Part shown: positions 1 to 9,079 of the stretch, one piece after another
Layout of the letters: every line of letters begins with the position of its first letter
Numbering within the stretch: position 1 is the stretch's first letter
Source: Asticcacaulis sp. AND118
GTDB taxonomy: Bacteria > Pseudomonadota > Alphaproteobacteria > Caulobacterales > Caulobacteraceae
Reading direction: 5' to 3'
Assembly: GCF_020535245.1 (NCBI RefSeq)
Contig: NZ_CP084910.1
Coordinates: 968,501-1,032,500 of the forward strand
Length of the DNA stretch: 64,000 nucleotides
Notes under the pieces: model-generated
Seen by the model: the letters and a program-made list of their open reading frames with translations, nothing else
Told to the model about the DNA's origin: nothing
The model's database searches: none
Program-made: the position numbers and the translations under genes

Positions 1-480
1 ATCAAGCTCGACTCCAGCGACTCCATCCTGTCAATGGATGATATGCGCGTCGAATATTTCGCCTCGGCGCTCAGCCTGTCGGGTGGCGGTGAAGCCCTGC
101 TGTCGCGCTCGCTGATCGATTTCTCCGAGCACGGTGTGACCTCCAGTCTCAACCGTCTGCGCGTTATCGACAACAAGATCCTGTCGAACGAAATCGCCGT
201 CAATATCGAAGACGGCACGGGTTTCATTGGTGGCAACCAGATCGCCAAGATTCGCACGGCGGGTATTCTGGCGTCGTCGCGCGGCGAAATCCGCGCGGTG
301 GACAATCTGATCGATCCATCGGCGGAGGCCTGCCCGAAGCTGAAATGGGGCAATCTCGACCCGGCGCAGCGCACCTGCACCCCGTGGTACAAAGGCTCGG
401 AATTCGACATCCCGGCCGACGCCACGCGCCAGTACATGTTCGCCGACTACTGGCCGCGCTTGTTGGTTGCCTCGAAGTAG
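1..480 (+). CDS. C-terminal part of a right-handed beta-helix protein (5' end outside window)
   Basis: The frame is open from the first base and ends at TAG 478-480, so the gene starts before the window. The roughly 159 visible residues show short repeated turns of the kind N-K-I-L-S-N, G-N-Q-I and D-N-L-I-D, spaced about 20-25 residues apart. That spacing is typical of parallel beta-helix folds such as NosD or pectate-lyase-like proteins. A Cys pair and a W-Y-K-G segment lie near the C-terminus. No catalytic motif is visible, so the substrate is unknown. An extracytoplasmic polysaccharide-related role is only a guess. Confidence 0.6.
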   Translation: MKLDSSDSILSMDDMRVEYFASALSLSGGGEALLSRSLIDFSEHGVTSSLNRLRVIDNKILSNEIAVNIEDGTGFIGGNQIAKIRTAGILASSRGEIRAVDNLIDPSAEACPKLKWGNLDPAQRTCTPWYKGSEFDIPADATRQYMFADYWPRLLVASK

Positions 481-485
481 GGCTC

Positions 486-514
486 ACCGGATTATTACCG
501 ATATTTAATCCGGT
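486..514 (+). terminator. Possible hairpin after the beta-helix gene
   Basis: A 9-bp inverted repeat (ACCGGATTA at 486-494, TAATCCGGT at 506-514) with an 11-nt loop follows the stop codon. There is no T-run after it, so it could be an mRNA-end hairpin rather than an intrinsic terminator. Confidence 0.3.
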
Positions 515-595
515 CCCCGGCGGGCAGACTCGACACGTCGAAAAAAGCGGTCTCTAAAGACAACTTCTTTTCCGTTGTAACCATCGGGTTCTGCC

Positions 596-2683
596 ATGAA
601 GTCTCGTCTGCTTGCCTCGGCCGGTCTGGCCGCCGCGCTCCTTTTTCCCGCCCTTTCCGTTCACGCTCAAGACGGGCAGGCTCAAGAGAAGCAGCCGTTC
701 AGCTATAGCGACCTCATCTCGCTGGAACGCCTGTCCGGGCTGACGGTGAACAAGGCCGAGACGCACGCGGCGTTTCAGGTGCGCACGTTGAACGCCGACA
801 AGACCAAGGGCGTCACCACCCTGTGGCTGACCGATTTGAAAACCGGTACGTCCAGGGCCCTGACCGCGGCGTCGAAGGGCGGGGCGCTGTCGCCGCAGTG
901 GGGCGCGGATGGCGCGCTGTACTTCCTGTCGGCGCGTTCGGGCTCGATGCAGGTGTGGAAGACCGATATCAACGACGCCGAAGCCGTGCAGGTGACCAAG
1001 CTGTCGCTCGATGTCGGGTCATATAAGCTGTCTCCGGACGGCAAGGGCATGGTGGTGTCGCTGGCCATCGATGAATCCTGCAAAACCGAAGAAATCGACT
1101 GCACCCTGAAAACGCAGGCCGAAAAGAAGGCCGACAAATCGACCGGCGTCATCTACGATCGCCTGTTCGTTCGCCATTGGGACGCCTGGGCTGACGGTAC
1201 GCGCAACCATTTGTTCTATGTGCCGCTGACGGGTGAGACGGCGACATCCCTGACCGCCGGAGTCGATGGCGACGTGCCGTCCAAACCCTTTGGTGACGAG
1301 GCCGAATACAGTTTCTCGCCCGACGGCCGAAGTGTCTATTATTCGGTGCGCATCGCCGGCAAGGACGAGCCGCGTTCGACCAATTTCGACATCTACAAGG
1401 TCGATATTGCCAGCCCGACGACGCAAACCAACCTGACCGAGGCTAACAAGGCCTGGGACACCGGCGCCGAAGTGTCGCCGGACGGCAAGTGGCTGGCCTA
1501 TCGCGCGATGAAGCGCCCCGGCTTCGAAGCCGATCAGTTCGAAATCTTCGTACGCAACCTTGCCACGGGCGAGACAAAACAGATCGCCGCCGACTGGGAC
1601 CGCTCCGCCGACAGCCTGAAATGGGCGGCCGACGGCAAGAGCCTCTATGTTGTCGCGGGCGATGTCGGCAAGACGCCGCTGTTCCGCGTTGAAATCGCGT
1701 CGGGCAAGGTGACGCCGTTGTCCAAGGGCGGTCACATGGACGCCTTTGCGCCGCTGAAGGATCGCTTCGTCTTCCTCAAGAGCGGGATGGACTATCCGTC
1801 GCAACTGTTTGTGTCCAAGCCGAAAGCCAGGCTTATCGACGACGGCGCGACGAAGCTGACCTTCATCAATGACGCGGTGCTGCAAAACCGCGCCATGGGG
1901 GCCTTCGAGCAGTTTGCGTTCAAGGGCTGGAATGACGAGACCGTCCACGGCTACATCCTGAAACCCGCCAACTATGTCGAAGGCCAGAAATATCCGGTGG
2001 CCTTCCTGATCCACGGCGGACCGCAAGGTTCGTTCGGCGAAAGCTGGTCCTACCGCTGGAACCCGGAAACCTACGCCGGCGCAGGTTACGCCGTCATCAT
2101 GATCGATTTCCACGGCTCGACCGGCTACGGTCAGGCCTTCACCGACTCGATCAGCCAGCACTGGGGCGACCGTCCCTTAGAAGACCTGCAAAAGGGTTAT
2201 GCCTACGCCCTGTCCAAATACAGCTTCCTCGACAAGGATCGCGCCTGTGCGCTGGGGGCCTCTTACGGCGGCTTCATGATCAACTGGATCGCGTCGCAGT
2301 GGAAGGAACCGTGGAAGTGTCTGGTCAATCACGACGGTCTGTTCGACAACCGTTCCATGGGTTACGCGACCGAAGAGTTGTGGTTCTCGGAGTGGGAAAA
2401 CGGCGGCAATGTCTATGACAACCCAGCCAATTACGACCGGTTCAACCCGGCGCTCCATGCGAAGGACTGGTCGGTGCCGATGCTCGTCATCCATTCCGAC
2501 CTCGACTACCGCGTGATTCCGGAACAGGGGATCGGCACCTTCACGGCGCTGCAGATGAACGGCGTCAAGTCGAAGTTCCTGCGCTTCCCCGACGAGAACC
2601 ACTGGGTGCTCAAGCCGCAGAACTCGCTGAAATGGCATGACACCGTGTTTGACTGGCTCAACGAACACACGAAGGTGAAATGA
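596..2683 (+). CDS. S9 family prolyl oligopeptidase / acylaminoacyl-peptidase-like, secreted
   Basis: This 695-residue protein begins with a Sec signal peptide ending near residue 24 (VHAQ). A WD40-like beta-propeller (PD40-type repeats such as S-P-D-G-K) follows to about residue 420, and then an alpha/beta-hydrolase domain. The catalytic triad is visible: Ser556 in GASYGGF, Asp637 in HSDLDYRV and His669 in DENHWV. Length and order match the S9C group, which removes peptides or acyl-amino acids from short peptides, here in the periplasm. The next gene overlaps the stop by 4 bp (ATGA), so the two are probably co-translated. Confidence 0.93.
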   Translation: MKSRLLASAGLAAALLFPALSVHAQDGQAQEKQPFSYSDLISLERLSGLTVNKAETHAAFQVRTLNADKTKGVTTLWLTDLKTGTSRALTAASKGGALSPQWGADGALYFLSARSGSMQVWKTDINDAEAVQVTKLSLDVGSYKLSPDGKGMVVSLAIDESCKTEEIDCTLKTQAEKKADKSTGVIYDRLFVRHWDAWADGTRNHLFYVPLTGETATSLTAGVDGDVPSKPFGDEAEYSFSPDGRSVYYSVRIAGKDEPRSTNFDIYKVDIASPTTQTNLTEANKAWDTGAEVSPDGKWLAYRAMKRPGFEADQFEIFVRNLATGETKQIAADWDRSADSLKWAADGKSLYVVAGDVGKTPLFRVEIASGKVTPLSKGGHMDAFAPLKDRFVFLKSGMDYPSQLFVSKPKARLIDDGATKLTFINDAVLQNRAMGAFEQFAFKGWNDETVHGYILKPANYVEGQKYPVAFLIHGGPQGSFGESWSYRWNPETYAGAGYAVIMIDFHGSTGYGQAFTDSISQHWGDRPLEDLQKGYAYALSKYSFLDKDRACALGASYGGFMINWIASQWKEPWKCLVNHDGLFDNRSMGYATEELWFSEWENGGNVYDNPANYDRFNPALHAKDWSVPMLVIHSDLDYRVIPEQGIGTFTALQMNGVKSKFLRFPDENHWVLKPQNSLKWHDTVFDWLNEHTKVK

Positions 2684-3609
2684 TGCTGACGCGGCGGGGC
2701 ATTCTGGCGGGCGGGGCCGGTCTGTGCCTCGCCGGCTGTTCGGAAAAGGTCAATCAGGTGCTCGGTCTCGGCCAGCGCCTGATGGAGATACAGAAACGTC
2801 ACGGTGGCCGGGTAGGCGTCAGCGTCCGCACGGGCACCGCCACCGTGCAGGGCGATACGGCCGCAGACGGCAGCCTGAACATCAATTCCGGCGAACGCTT
2901 CGCCTTGTGCTCGACCTTCAAATGGGTGCTGGCGGCGGCGGTGCTCAAGGCCGTGGACGACGGCAGGCTGACCATCGCTCAGGAAATTCGTTACACGAAG
3001 GCCGACCTGATCGACCATGCGCCGGTGACGGAAATGCACGTTGCCAAGGGGCGCATGACGATCGGCGATCTGTGTTCGGCGGCCGTGGCCGTGTCCGACA
3101 ACACGGCGGCCAATCTGTTATTGCCGCTGATCGGCGGGCCCCCAGGCCTGACGCAATTCGTGCGTGGGCTGGGTGATGGCATGACGCGCCTGGACCGTAA
3201 CGAACCGGAACTGAATACCAATATCGAAGGTGACGAACGCGACACCACGACGCCGGACGCCATGAGCAGCCTGTTGCGCACGGTGTTTTCAGGCGATGCG
3301 CTTAGGCCGCAGAGCCTGTCTTTGTTGCGCGACTGGATGGTGGCAACGACCACCGGGCCGGATATGATACCTGCCGGCGTGCCGCAGGGCTGGACCGTCG
3401 GGCATAAGACGGGGCGCGGCGCCAATGGCGCGGTGAACGACGTGGCGGTCATCTGGCCGTCAGACAATAAGCCGCCGCTCTTCTTGTCGATCTATACGAC
3501 CGGCGGGACGCTGGACGACAAGGGCCGCAACCAAGTCATCGCCGATATTACACGCTTGGTGGTCGATGCCCTGGCCTTCGCCGAAAGCCTCGACAGCGAG
3601 AGCGCCTAA
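2680..3609 (+). CDS. bla: Class A beta-lactamase, lipoprotein-type signal
   Basis: The 309-residue protein has the class A serine beta-lactamase motifs: S78-T-F-K81, S139-D-N141, the omega-loop R-N-E175-P-E-L-N and K243-T-G. The N-terminus combines a twin-arginine-like TRRGIL with a lipobox LAGC (Cys20), so a membrane-anchored, possibly Tat-exported enzyme is likely. Cys77 precedes the active serine, but no matching Cys lies after KTG (the residues there are R and G), so the carbapenemase-type disulfide is absent. It overlaps the peptidase stop by 4 bp. The activity spectrum cannot be read from sequence. Confidence 0.93.
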   Translation: MMLTRRGILAGGAGLCLAGCSEKVNQVLGLGQRLMEIQKRHGGRVGVSVRTGTATVQGDTAADGSLNINSGERFALCSTFKWVLAAAVLKAVDDGRLTIAQEIRYTKADLIDHAPVTEMHVAKGRMTIGDLCSAAVAVSDNTAANLLLPLIGGPPGLTQFVRGLGDGMTRLDRNEPELNTNIEGDERDTTTPDAMSSLLRTVFSGDALRPQSLSLLRDWMVATTTGPDMIPAGVPQGWTVGHKTGRGANGAVNDVAVIWPSDNKPPLFLSIYTTGGTLDDKGRNQVIADITRLVVDALAFAESLDSESA

Positions 3610-3614
3610 TCCTG

Positions 3615-3674
3615 GAGCACCCAGTCTTCGAGCACCCAGCCTTCAAGCGTGAAGCCTTCGAGCGCCAAGTCTTG
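3615..3674. repeat. Four tandem copies of a degenerate 15-bp unit
   Basis: The 97-bp gap between bla and the glutaminase gene holds four consecutive 15-bp units, 3615-3629, 3630-3644, 3645-3659 and 3660-3674. Each is built on GAGCACCCAG(T/C)CTTC. The period is five codons, so any frame through it gives pentapeptide repeats. No start codon or ribosome site points to translation. Confidence 0.7.
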
Positions 3675-3706
3675 ACAGCCGCATCGCGGGTGGGCTTGAA
3701 AGGCCT

Positions 3707-4630
3707 ATGAAACACGAACTGTCCCTGCCCGAAGTCCTGTCGCAGATCGAAAAGACCGTGCGGCCGCAATTCGGCAAGGGGCGCGTGGCCGACTATATTC
3801 CCGAACTGGCCACGGTCGATCCGACGAAGTTCGGCATGGCGGTGCGCACCGTCGCCGGGCAGGAATACGTCGTTGGCGATGGCGACGAGCCCTTTTCGGC
3901 GCAGTCGATCACCAAGCTGTTCGCGCTCGGCATTGCGCTCAATCGCATCGGTGACGAGGTCTGGACCCGCGTCGGCAAAGAGCCGTCAGGCACGCCGTTC
4001 AACTACCTGTCGCAGCTTGAGCACGAAGCCGGGTTTCCACGCAATCCCTTCATCAATGCCGGGGCGCTGGCCGTGGTCGATATGCTGCTGAAAGGCACGC
4101 GGCGACCGGACCTGACCGTGCGCGACTATATGGGCTTCCTGTGTCAGAACGCCCTGACCGTCGATGAGGATGTGGCGCGCTCAGAGATCGACACGGCGCA
4201 TAAGAACCGCGCTATCGCCAATCTGATGAAGGGCGCGGGCACGCTGCACAACGAAGTCGAGACAGTTATCGAAGCCTATTGCCGTCAGTGCGCTATCACT
4301 CTTTCCTGTCGCGATCTGGCGCGGGCGGCCCTGCCTCTGGCAGCGGGCGGTTTCTCGCCGGTGATCGAGGAGACCGTATTCCCTGCGCGTCAGGCGCGGC
4401 GGCTCAATGCGCTTTTGCTGACCTGCGGCGTGTACGATTCCGTGGGGTCGTTTGCCTATCGCGTGGGTCTGCCGGCCAAGAGCGGAGTGGGCGGTGGCAT
4501 CGTCGCCATCGTCCCCGGTCAGGCCGCCATTGCCGTTTGGTCGCCGGAGCTGGACCGCCACGGCACGTCTGTGGTCGGCTTTGCGGCGCTGGAGGCCTTC
4601 AGCCAGATCACCAACTGCTCGGTTTTGTGA
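3707..4630 (+). CDS. glsA: Glutaminase (glutamine amidohydrolase)
   Basis: This 307-residue protein matches the length of bacterial glutaminases of the YbaS/YneH type, which convert glutamine to glutamate and ammonia in the cytosol. The catalytic S67-I-T-K70 lies in SAQSITKLFAL. The family segment NPFINAGALAVVD follows, and the C-terminal GVGGGIVA loop is present. It has no signal peptide. GAAAGG-like bases precede the ATG. The fold is related to serine beta-lactamases, and its neighbour is a beta-lactamase; the two are not close homologues. Confidence 0.93.
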   Translation: MKHELSLPEVLSQIEKTVRPQFGKGRVADYIPELATVDPTKFGMAVRTVAGQEYVVGDGDEPFSAQSITKLFALGIALNRIGDEVWTRVGKEPSGTPFNYLSQLEHEAGFPRNPFINAGALAVVDMLLKGTRRPDLTVRDYMGFLCQNALTVDEDVARSEIDTAHKNRAIANLMKGAGTLHNEVETVIEAYCRQCAITLSCRDLARAALPLAAGGFSPVIEETVFPARQARRLNALLLTCGVYDSVGSFAYRVGLPAKSGVGGGIVAIVPGQAAIAVWSPELDRHGTSVVGFAALEAFSQITNCSVL

Positions 4631-4701
4631 GGTGTGTTCTTACCTGCGGTTAACCGCTGCGTGTTAGGGTTGTGGCGAAACGCGCCATAAGGGGAAACGC
4701 C

Positions 4702-5631
4702 GTGCCCACACTCGCTGCCATCATCGCTTCCACGACCGTCAGCGGGTCCATCAGCGCCGAAGACACGCTGATCGTGCGGCGTCAGGTCTTTCCGGACGGC
4801 GTCGTCACGCCGGAAGAGGCCGAAAAGATCATGGCGCTCAATGCGCTGTGCCGCTTGCCGTCCTCGGAGTGGGTACAGTTTTATGTCGAAGCCATCAGCG
4901 ACTATGTGGTGCATCAGGCCATACCGGCGGGGTATGTCGATATGGGCAATGCGGAATGGCTGATGCGGCATATCGTGCGGGATGGCCGTGTCGACAGCCT
5001 GACCGAGTTGGAATTGCTGGTGAAGGTTATCGAGCTGGCGGCCTATGTGCCCGACAGTCTGAAACTCTATGTGCTGAAACAAGTGGAAAACGCCGTGTTG
5101 ACCGGCGAAGGGCCGACCCGTCAGGGAACGCTGGATCGCAACGGCATCAACGCTACCGAGGTCGAACTGCTGCGTCGTACCCTGTTCGCGCAGGCGGGCG
5201 AGGAGGCTATTACGGTCAGCCGTGCCGAGGCCGATATGCTATTCCGCCTCAAGGACGCAACACTCAAATCGGACAATGCGCCGGGCTGGGCCGATCTGTT
5301 CGTGCGGGCGGTGGGCAATCACCTCATGGCGCTGCGCAACACCGCGCCGTTCAACCGCGAAGAGCAGATGGCCGCCGACGCCTTTCTGGCCGAGACGGAT
5401 GTGCGCATCCACCGCTTTATCGGTCGCATGTTTGGCGTTGGCGCACAGACGACGCTGCCGGGGCGTCATATTGAGGCGGCGGAAACGCTGGATGCGCGCG
5501 TGGCGACGGATCAGGCGGTCACTCCGACTGAAAAGCGTTGGTTGGATGCCAGACTGGCCGACGATGCGGAGACGGATGAGTTGGAAGAGGCACTGATGCG
5601 CTTTATCGAACGCGAGACGGCGACGGCCTGA
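4702..5631 (+). CDS. Unknown cytosolic protein with two internal repeats
   Basis: I place the start at GTG 4702 because GGGGAAA lies 4-10 bases upstream; an in-frame GTG at 4672 lacks such a site. The 309-residue product has no signal or membrane segment. It contains a repeated module: residues 17-75 and 149-212 share the order I-x-A-x(4)-L-x-R-R-x(2)-F, then V-(T/S)-x-x-E-A-(E/D), then W-x-x-(F/L)-(Y/F)-V-x-A-(I/V). A shorter third copy lies near 262-305 (V-T-P-T-E). I do not recognise the family. The acidic loops faintly recall EF-hand-like modules, but no proper calcium loop is evident. Confidence 0.7.
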   Translation: MPTLAAIIASTTVSGSISAEDTLIVRRQVFPDGVVTPEEAEKIMALNALCRLPSSEWVQFYVEAISDYVVHQAIPAGYVDMGNAEWLMRHIVRDGRVDSLTELELLVKVIELAAYVPDSLKLYVLKQVENAVLTGEGPTRQGTLDRNGINATEVELLRRTLFAQAGEEAITVSRAEADMLFRLKDATLKSDNAPGWADLFVRAVGNHLMALRNTAPFNREEQMAADAFLAETDVRIHRFIGRMFGVGAQTTLPGRHIEAAETLDARVATDQAVTPTEKRWLDARLADDAETDELEEALMRFIERETATA

Positions 5632-5694
5632 ATGGATTGATCGGTGGTGCGGGTGGTGGTATAAGTTCCTACCTGTTCGCACCGGAGAACTATC

Positions 5695-5970
5695 GTGGCT
5701 GACGACAAACCTCGCGTGGAGAAGGTCAGTATTGCCCTGACCGCGGATATGGCTGCCATGGTGCGAGGCGCTGTCGATAGCGGGGAATATGCTTCGGCCA
5801 GCGAGGTGGTGCGTGAGGCCCTGCGCGACTGGAAATACAAGCAGCAGGAACGCGATCGCAAGATTGCCGAGTTGAAAGCGCTGATCGATGAAGGCGAGCG
5901 TAGCAGCCATACTGTATGGGAAGGCGCGGACGCCATTCTCGCCAAGGCAAGACAGCGGGCTGGGAAGTAA
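5695..5970 (+). CDS. parD: ParD/CopG-family antitoxin
   Basis: The 91-residue protein starts at GTG with GGAG upstream. Its N-terminal 45 residues (V-S-I-A-L-T, then G-E-Y-A-S-A-S-E-V-V-R-E-A-L) match the ribbon-helix-helix DNA-binding domain of ParD-type antitoxins. The basic, helical C-terminus would wrap the toxin. It is followed after 3 bp by a ParE-like gene, the normal antitoxin-toxin order, and probably autorepresses the pair from the short region before 5695. Confidence 0.88.
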   Translation: MADDKPRVEKVSIALTADMAAMVRGAVDSGEYASASEVVREALRDWKYKQQERDRKIAELKALIDEGERSSHTVWEGADAILAKARQRAGK

Positions 5971-5973
5971 TCC

Positions 5974-6273
5974 ATGCCTTTCCGCCTTGAGCGCACGGGT
6001 CGTTTTGAGGACGATCTGCTTGACATCTGGGATTACGTAGCCAGCGATAATTTACCGGCGGCAGACAAGGTTATCCGAGACATCGTTGGTCGCTTCGAGC
6101 CCTTGGCGACATTTCCGAAACTTGGCCGAGCGGTGCCGGAAATTTCAACAGAACATTATGTGCTGCTGCAAGGTAGCTACGTGATCGTCTATCGCGTGGA
6201 TGAAGAGGCGGGACGGGTGCTTTTGCTCCGTGTTATTCATGGCGCGCGGGATTGGTTAAGTCTGTTCGATTAA
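5974..6273 (+). CDS. parE: RelE/ParE-family toxin
   Basis: The 99-residue protein has the RelE/ParE fold signature: an N-terminal beta strand (FRLERTGRFEDDL), a helix with D-Y-V, the L-x-x-F-P-x-L-G-R segment, and the C-terminal strand V-L-L-L-R-V-I-H-G-A-R-D. ParE members poison DNA gyrase, whereas RelE members cut mRNA; the missing RelE basic catalytic set favours ParE. It is transcribed with the antitoxin at 5695. Its last 18 bp overlap the end of the convergent selO gene. Confidence 0.88.
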   Translation: MPFRLERTGRFEDDLLDIWDYVASDNLPAADKVIRDIVGRFEPLATFPKLGRAVPEISTEHYVLLQGSYVIVYRVDEEAGRVLLLRVIHGARDWLSLFD

Positions 6274-7689
6274 CCCCAGTGCCGTCCGATAGCGCTCGAT
6301 CTCTGCCAGCTTTTCATAAAACAGCGACCAGTCGTCGTTTTCGGCGATCGGCTTCCATAGCGCTTCGATCTCGTCGTAGAGCAGGGTCACCGGTTCGTTC
6401 TGTGCGAACAGCGGATGCGCCAGTTTTTCCGGTGCGGATGTGCTGTAGCCAGCGATCAGATGGCGGAACTCGGCGGCTTTCTGCTGAGCGTAGGCACCTG
6501 CGCGCGGGCCGTTCAGGGCGCGTGTTTGGCTAGCCTCCCCACCGAACCAGTCGAAGAAAAACCCCTCGAAACTGCCAGGTGTCTTCATCGCGCCAAGCCC
6601 GCGAAAAGCCGCCTGCATCAGCGGCGTGTCGTGCTCAATTCCCTGCGGTGTGATATTCAGTCGTCGGCAGAAGGTCTGGGCCATGGCTACCGAATAGCGG
6701 TCGGTAAAGGCGTTGAGGCTATCGATCAGAGGCTGACTGTCGCCGATCAGGCTCAGGCAGCGCGCCAGTTGCGTCAGGTTCCAGAACACGGCGTCCGGTT
6801 GCCGGGCATAGGCGTAAAGCCCGCCTTCGTCGAAATAGGCGGCGACAAAGCCCGGTTCGTAATGCGGCAGAAAGCGATAGGGGCCGTAGTCGAAGCTTTC
6901 GCCGGTCAGGCTCATATTGTCGGTATTCAGCACCCCGTGTACGAAGCCCGCGCACATCCACTGCGTGGTCAGTTCGGCGGTCTTCGTCACCACGGCGTCG
7001 AACAGAGTGTGGGTCAGGTCTGCGCCGTGCAGGTCGATCAGTTCGGGGTAATAGTTATCGGCGGCATAGCGCACCAGCGCCGTCATGGCCTCGGTTTCGT
7101 TGTGATAGGCCAGCCGCTCGAACGTGCCGAAGCGGATATGCGAATGCGATAGCCGCACCAGCACCGCTGCTCGGGTGGGGGAGGGCTCGTCATAGCGACG
7201 CAGCGACTCGCCCGTCTCGATCAGCGAAAAGCTCTTCGACGTATTGACGCCCAGCGCCTCCAACAGGGCGGTGGCCAGCACCTCACGTACGCCGCCCTTC
7301 AGCGTCAGCCGTCCGTCGCCGCCGCGCGACCATGGGGTGGTGCCGGAGCCCTTAGTGCCGAGATCAAGCAAGCGGTTGCGGTCATCCTGCATCTGCGCGA
7401 ACAGAAAGCCGCGGCCGTCGCCGAGGTCGGGATTGTAGTGGCGGAACTGATGCCCGTGATAGCGCAGGGCCAGAGGTCCGGTCTGGTTGCCGGGCAGGGG
7501 CGTGAACCGGCCGAAATGCGCGATCCATTCGTCGTCGCTCAAATCCGCAAGTCCCACCGAACCTGCCGCGCGCTCATTGCGGTAGCGCAAAACCGTCTGC
7601 GGGAAGTCGGCGGCGGCCACGCGGTCGAACAGCACAAGCCCGGAGTTTTCAAGGCGTGCATCGGGGCGATAATCGGCGGAAATCGGCAT
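6256..7689 (-). CDS. selO: SelO/YdiU protein adenylyltransferase
   Basis: The 477-residue product has the family length and its pseudokinase-type motifs: LRYHGHQF, D-L-G-D-G-R, K113-G-S-G-T-T-P-W-S-R-G-G-D-G-R, H-G-V-L-N-T-D-N and D-Y-G. SelO proteins transfer AMP from ATP to Ser, Thr or Tyr of target proteins and are linked to redox stress. No in-frame TGA is present, so this is a non-selenocysteine form, as usual in bacteria. It is divergent from nhaA, and its 3' end overlaps parE by 18 bp on the other strand. Confidence 0.95.
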   Translation of the reverse strand: MPISADYRPDARLENSGLVLFDRVAAADFPQTVLRYRNERAAGSVGLADLSDDEWIAHFGRFTPLPGNQTGPLALRYHGHQFRHYNPDLGDGRGFLFAQMQDDRNRLLDLGTKGSGTTPWSRGGDGRLTLKGGVREVLATALLEALGVNTSKSFSLIETGESLRRYDEPSPTRAAVLVRLSHSHIRFGTFERLAYHNETEAMTALVRYAADNYYPELIDLHGADLTHTLFDAVVTKTAELTTQWMCAGFVHGVLNTDNMSLTGESFDYGPYRFLPHYEPGFVAAYFDEGGLYAYARQPDAVFWNLTQLARCLSLIGDSQPLIDSLNAFTDRYSVAMAQTFCRRLNITPQGIEHDTPLMQAAFRGLGAMKTPGSFEGFFFDWFGGEASQTRALNGPRAGAYAQQKAAEFRHLIAGYSTSAPEKLAHPLFAQNEPVTLLYDEIEALWKPIAENDDWSLFYEKLAEIERYRTALGLIEQT

Positions 7690-7837
7690 GATATGAACCG
7701 GTTTTACTTGGGTCGGGGGCTCCGGTTTGCTACGGTTCTCATCAATAGTCGATTCAAAACGTCACTATTCTGACTGTCCGGAACGGACTTAACCCTCGCG
7801 CGGTCCTTTAGCCGCGCCCGCGGAAAGGAGACCGCCG

Positions 7838-9019
7838 ATGAAGTTCACCCTCGAATTTCTCAAGACCGAAGCCGGGGCCGGCTTTATCCTCGGCCTGTCG
7901 GCCCTGATCGCCGTCATCTGGGCCAATTCGCCCTGGGCGGCGGTCTATTTCGACTTCATCAACGCTCATATCCCGGTGCAGGTCGGTGCCTTTGTCGAAG
8001 ACAAGTCGATCCTGAAATGGACCAAGGAGGGGCTGATGGCGGTTTTCTTCTTCGTGGTCGGTCTGGAGATCAAGTACGAGATAGTCCGGGGCGAGTTGTC
8101 GAATCCGAAGAAGCTGGCCCTGCCGGTGCTGGGGGCCATCGGCGGCATGGCCGCGCCGGCTCTGGTCTATGTCGCCCTGAACGCAGGTCTGCACGGCGGC
8201 GACCTGCGCGGCTGGTCCGTGCCGATGGCGACCGATATCGCCTTTGCGCTGGCGGTTTTTGCGCTGGTCGGCAGGGGTTTGCCCGACAGTCTGCGCGTCT
8301 TTCTGCTGACGCTCGCCATTGTCGATGACCTGGGGGCCGTTATGGTCATCGGTCTGTTCTATTCATCGGGCATCGACCCGCTGCTGTGCCTGTGGATTGC
8401 CGGTCTGCTGGTCGTTATGGGTGTGGCGAAATACGTGCTGCGAAGCCATGCCCGCGGTCTCAAGGCCGTCTATCTGGTGCTGTTTGTCGCCACCTGGGCG
8501 CTCAGCCTGAAGGCCGGACTGGCGACGTCGCTCACGGCGGTGGCCGCGGCTTTCATGGTGACGCTCGATGCGCCCGCACGCGGCGAAGAAAGCCTGCTCA
8601 AGACGATCATGCACGACCTGCATATGCCGGTGTCCTACGGCATTGTGCCCTTCTTCGCTTTCGTCGCGTCTGGGTTTTCCTTCGCGGGGATGAGTTTCGC
8701 TTCGCTGGCCGACCCGCGTATGCTGGGTGTGGCTATGGGTCTCTTCGTCGGCAAACAGATCGGTGTCTTCGGTCTGGTGTGGCTGGCCATCCGCCTGAAG
8801 ATCGCCCGGGCGCCGGAAAACAGCGGCTGGGCTGCGCTTTACGGTGTCAGTCTCCTGTGCGGAATCGGCTTCACCATGAGCCTGTTTCTGGGGGCGCTGG
8901 CCTTTGCTGACCATGCGGAAAGTGCCCAAAATGCCATAAAGCTCGGCGTAATTACGGGATCGTTACTTTCGGCCTGTGCAGGCGCAATAGTTCTGTCACG
9001 TCGTCGCGCCGGAAGTTGA
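7838..9019 (+). CDS. nhaA: Na+/H+ antiporter NhaA
   Basis: The 393-residue inner-membrane protein has about twelve membrane segments and the core NhaA motifs. Asp133 lies in M-A-T-D-I-A-F-A, and the ion-binding pair Asp163-Asp164 in A-I-V-D-D-L-G-A; the numbering equals that of E. coli NhaA. It exports Na+ or Li+ in exchange for protons at alkaline pH. GGAAAGGAG precedes the ATG. A strong terminator follows at 9080-9118, so it is a single-gene unit. Confidence 0.96.
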   Translation: MKFTLEFLKTEAGAGFILGLSALIAVIWANSPWAAVYFDFINAHIPVQVGAFVEDKSILKWTKEGLMAVFFFVVGLEIKYEIVRGELSNPKKLALPVLGAIGGMAAPALVYVALNAGLHGGDLRGWSVPMATDIAFALAVFALVGRGLPDSLRVFLLTLAIVDDLGAVMVIGLFYSSGIDPLLCLWIAGLLVVMGVAKYVLRSHARGLKAVYLVLFVATWALSLKAGLATSLTAVAAAFMVTLDAPARGEESLLKTIMHDLHMPVSYGIVPFFAFVASGFSFAGMSFASLADPRMLGVAMGLFVGKQIGVFGLVWLAIRLKIARAPENSGWAALYGVSLLCGIGFTMSLFLGALAFADHAESAQNAIKLGVITGSLLSACAGAIVLSRRRAGS

Positions 9020-9079
9020 CGTTTGCGTAATGGTCAATATTTACAAGACTTTTTAGTTCCTGTGGTGCTTCTGCTAACG

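Noticed and set aside
1019-2161. Long open frame antisense to the S9 peptidase
   Set aside because: It mirrors the GC-rich third positions of a well-supported gene; its composition is Arg/Gly/Val-rich with no motif or ribosome site.
2680-3609. Beta-lactamase as a class A carbapenemase
   Set aside because: Only the Cys before the active serine is present; the partner Cys after KTG is missing, so the diagnostic disulfide cannot form.
6256-7689. Selenocysteine in SelO
   Set aside because: No in-frame TGA before the normal stop and no SECIS-like element seen.
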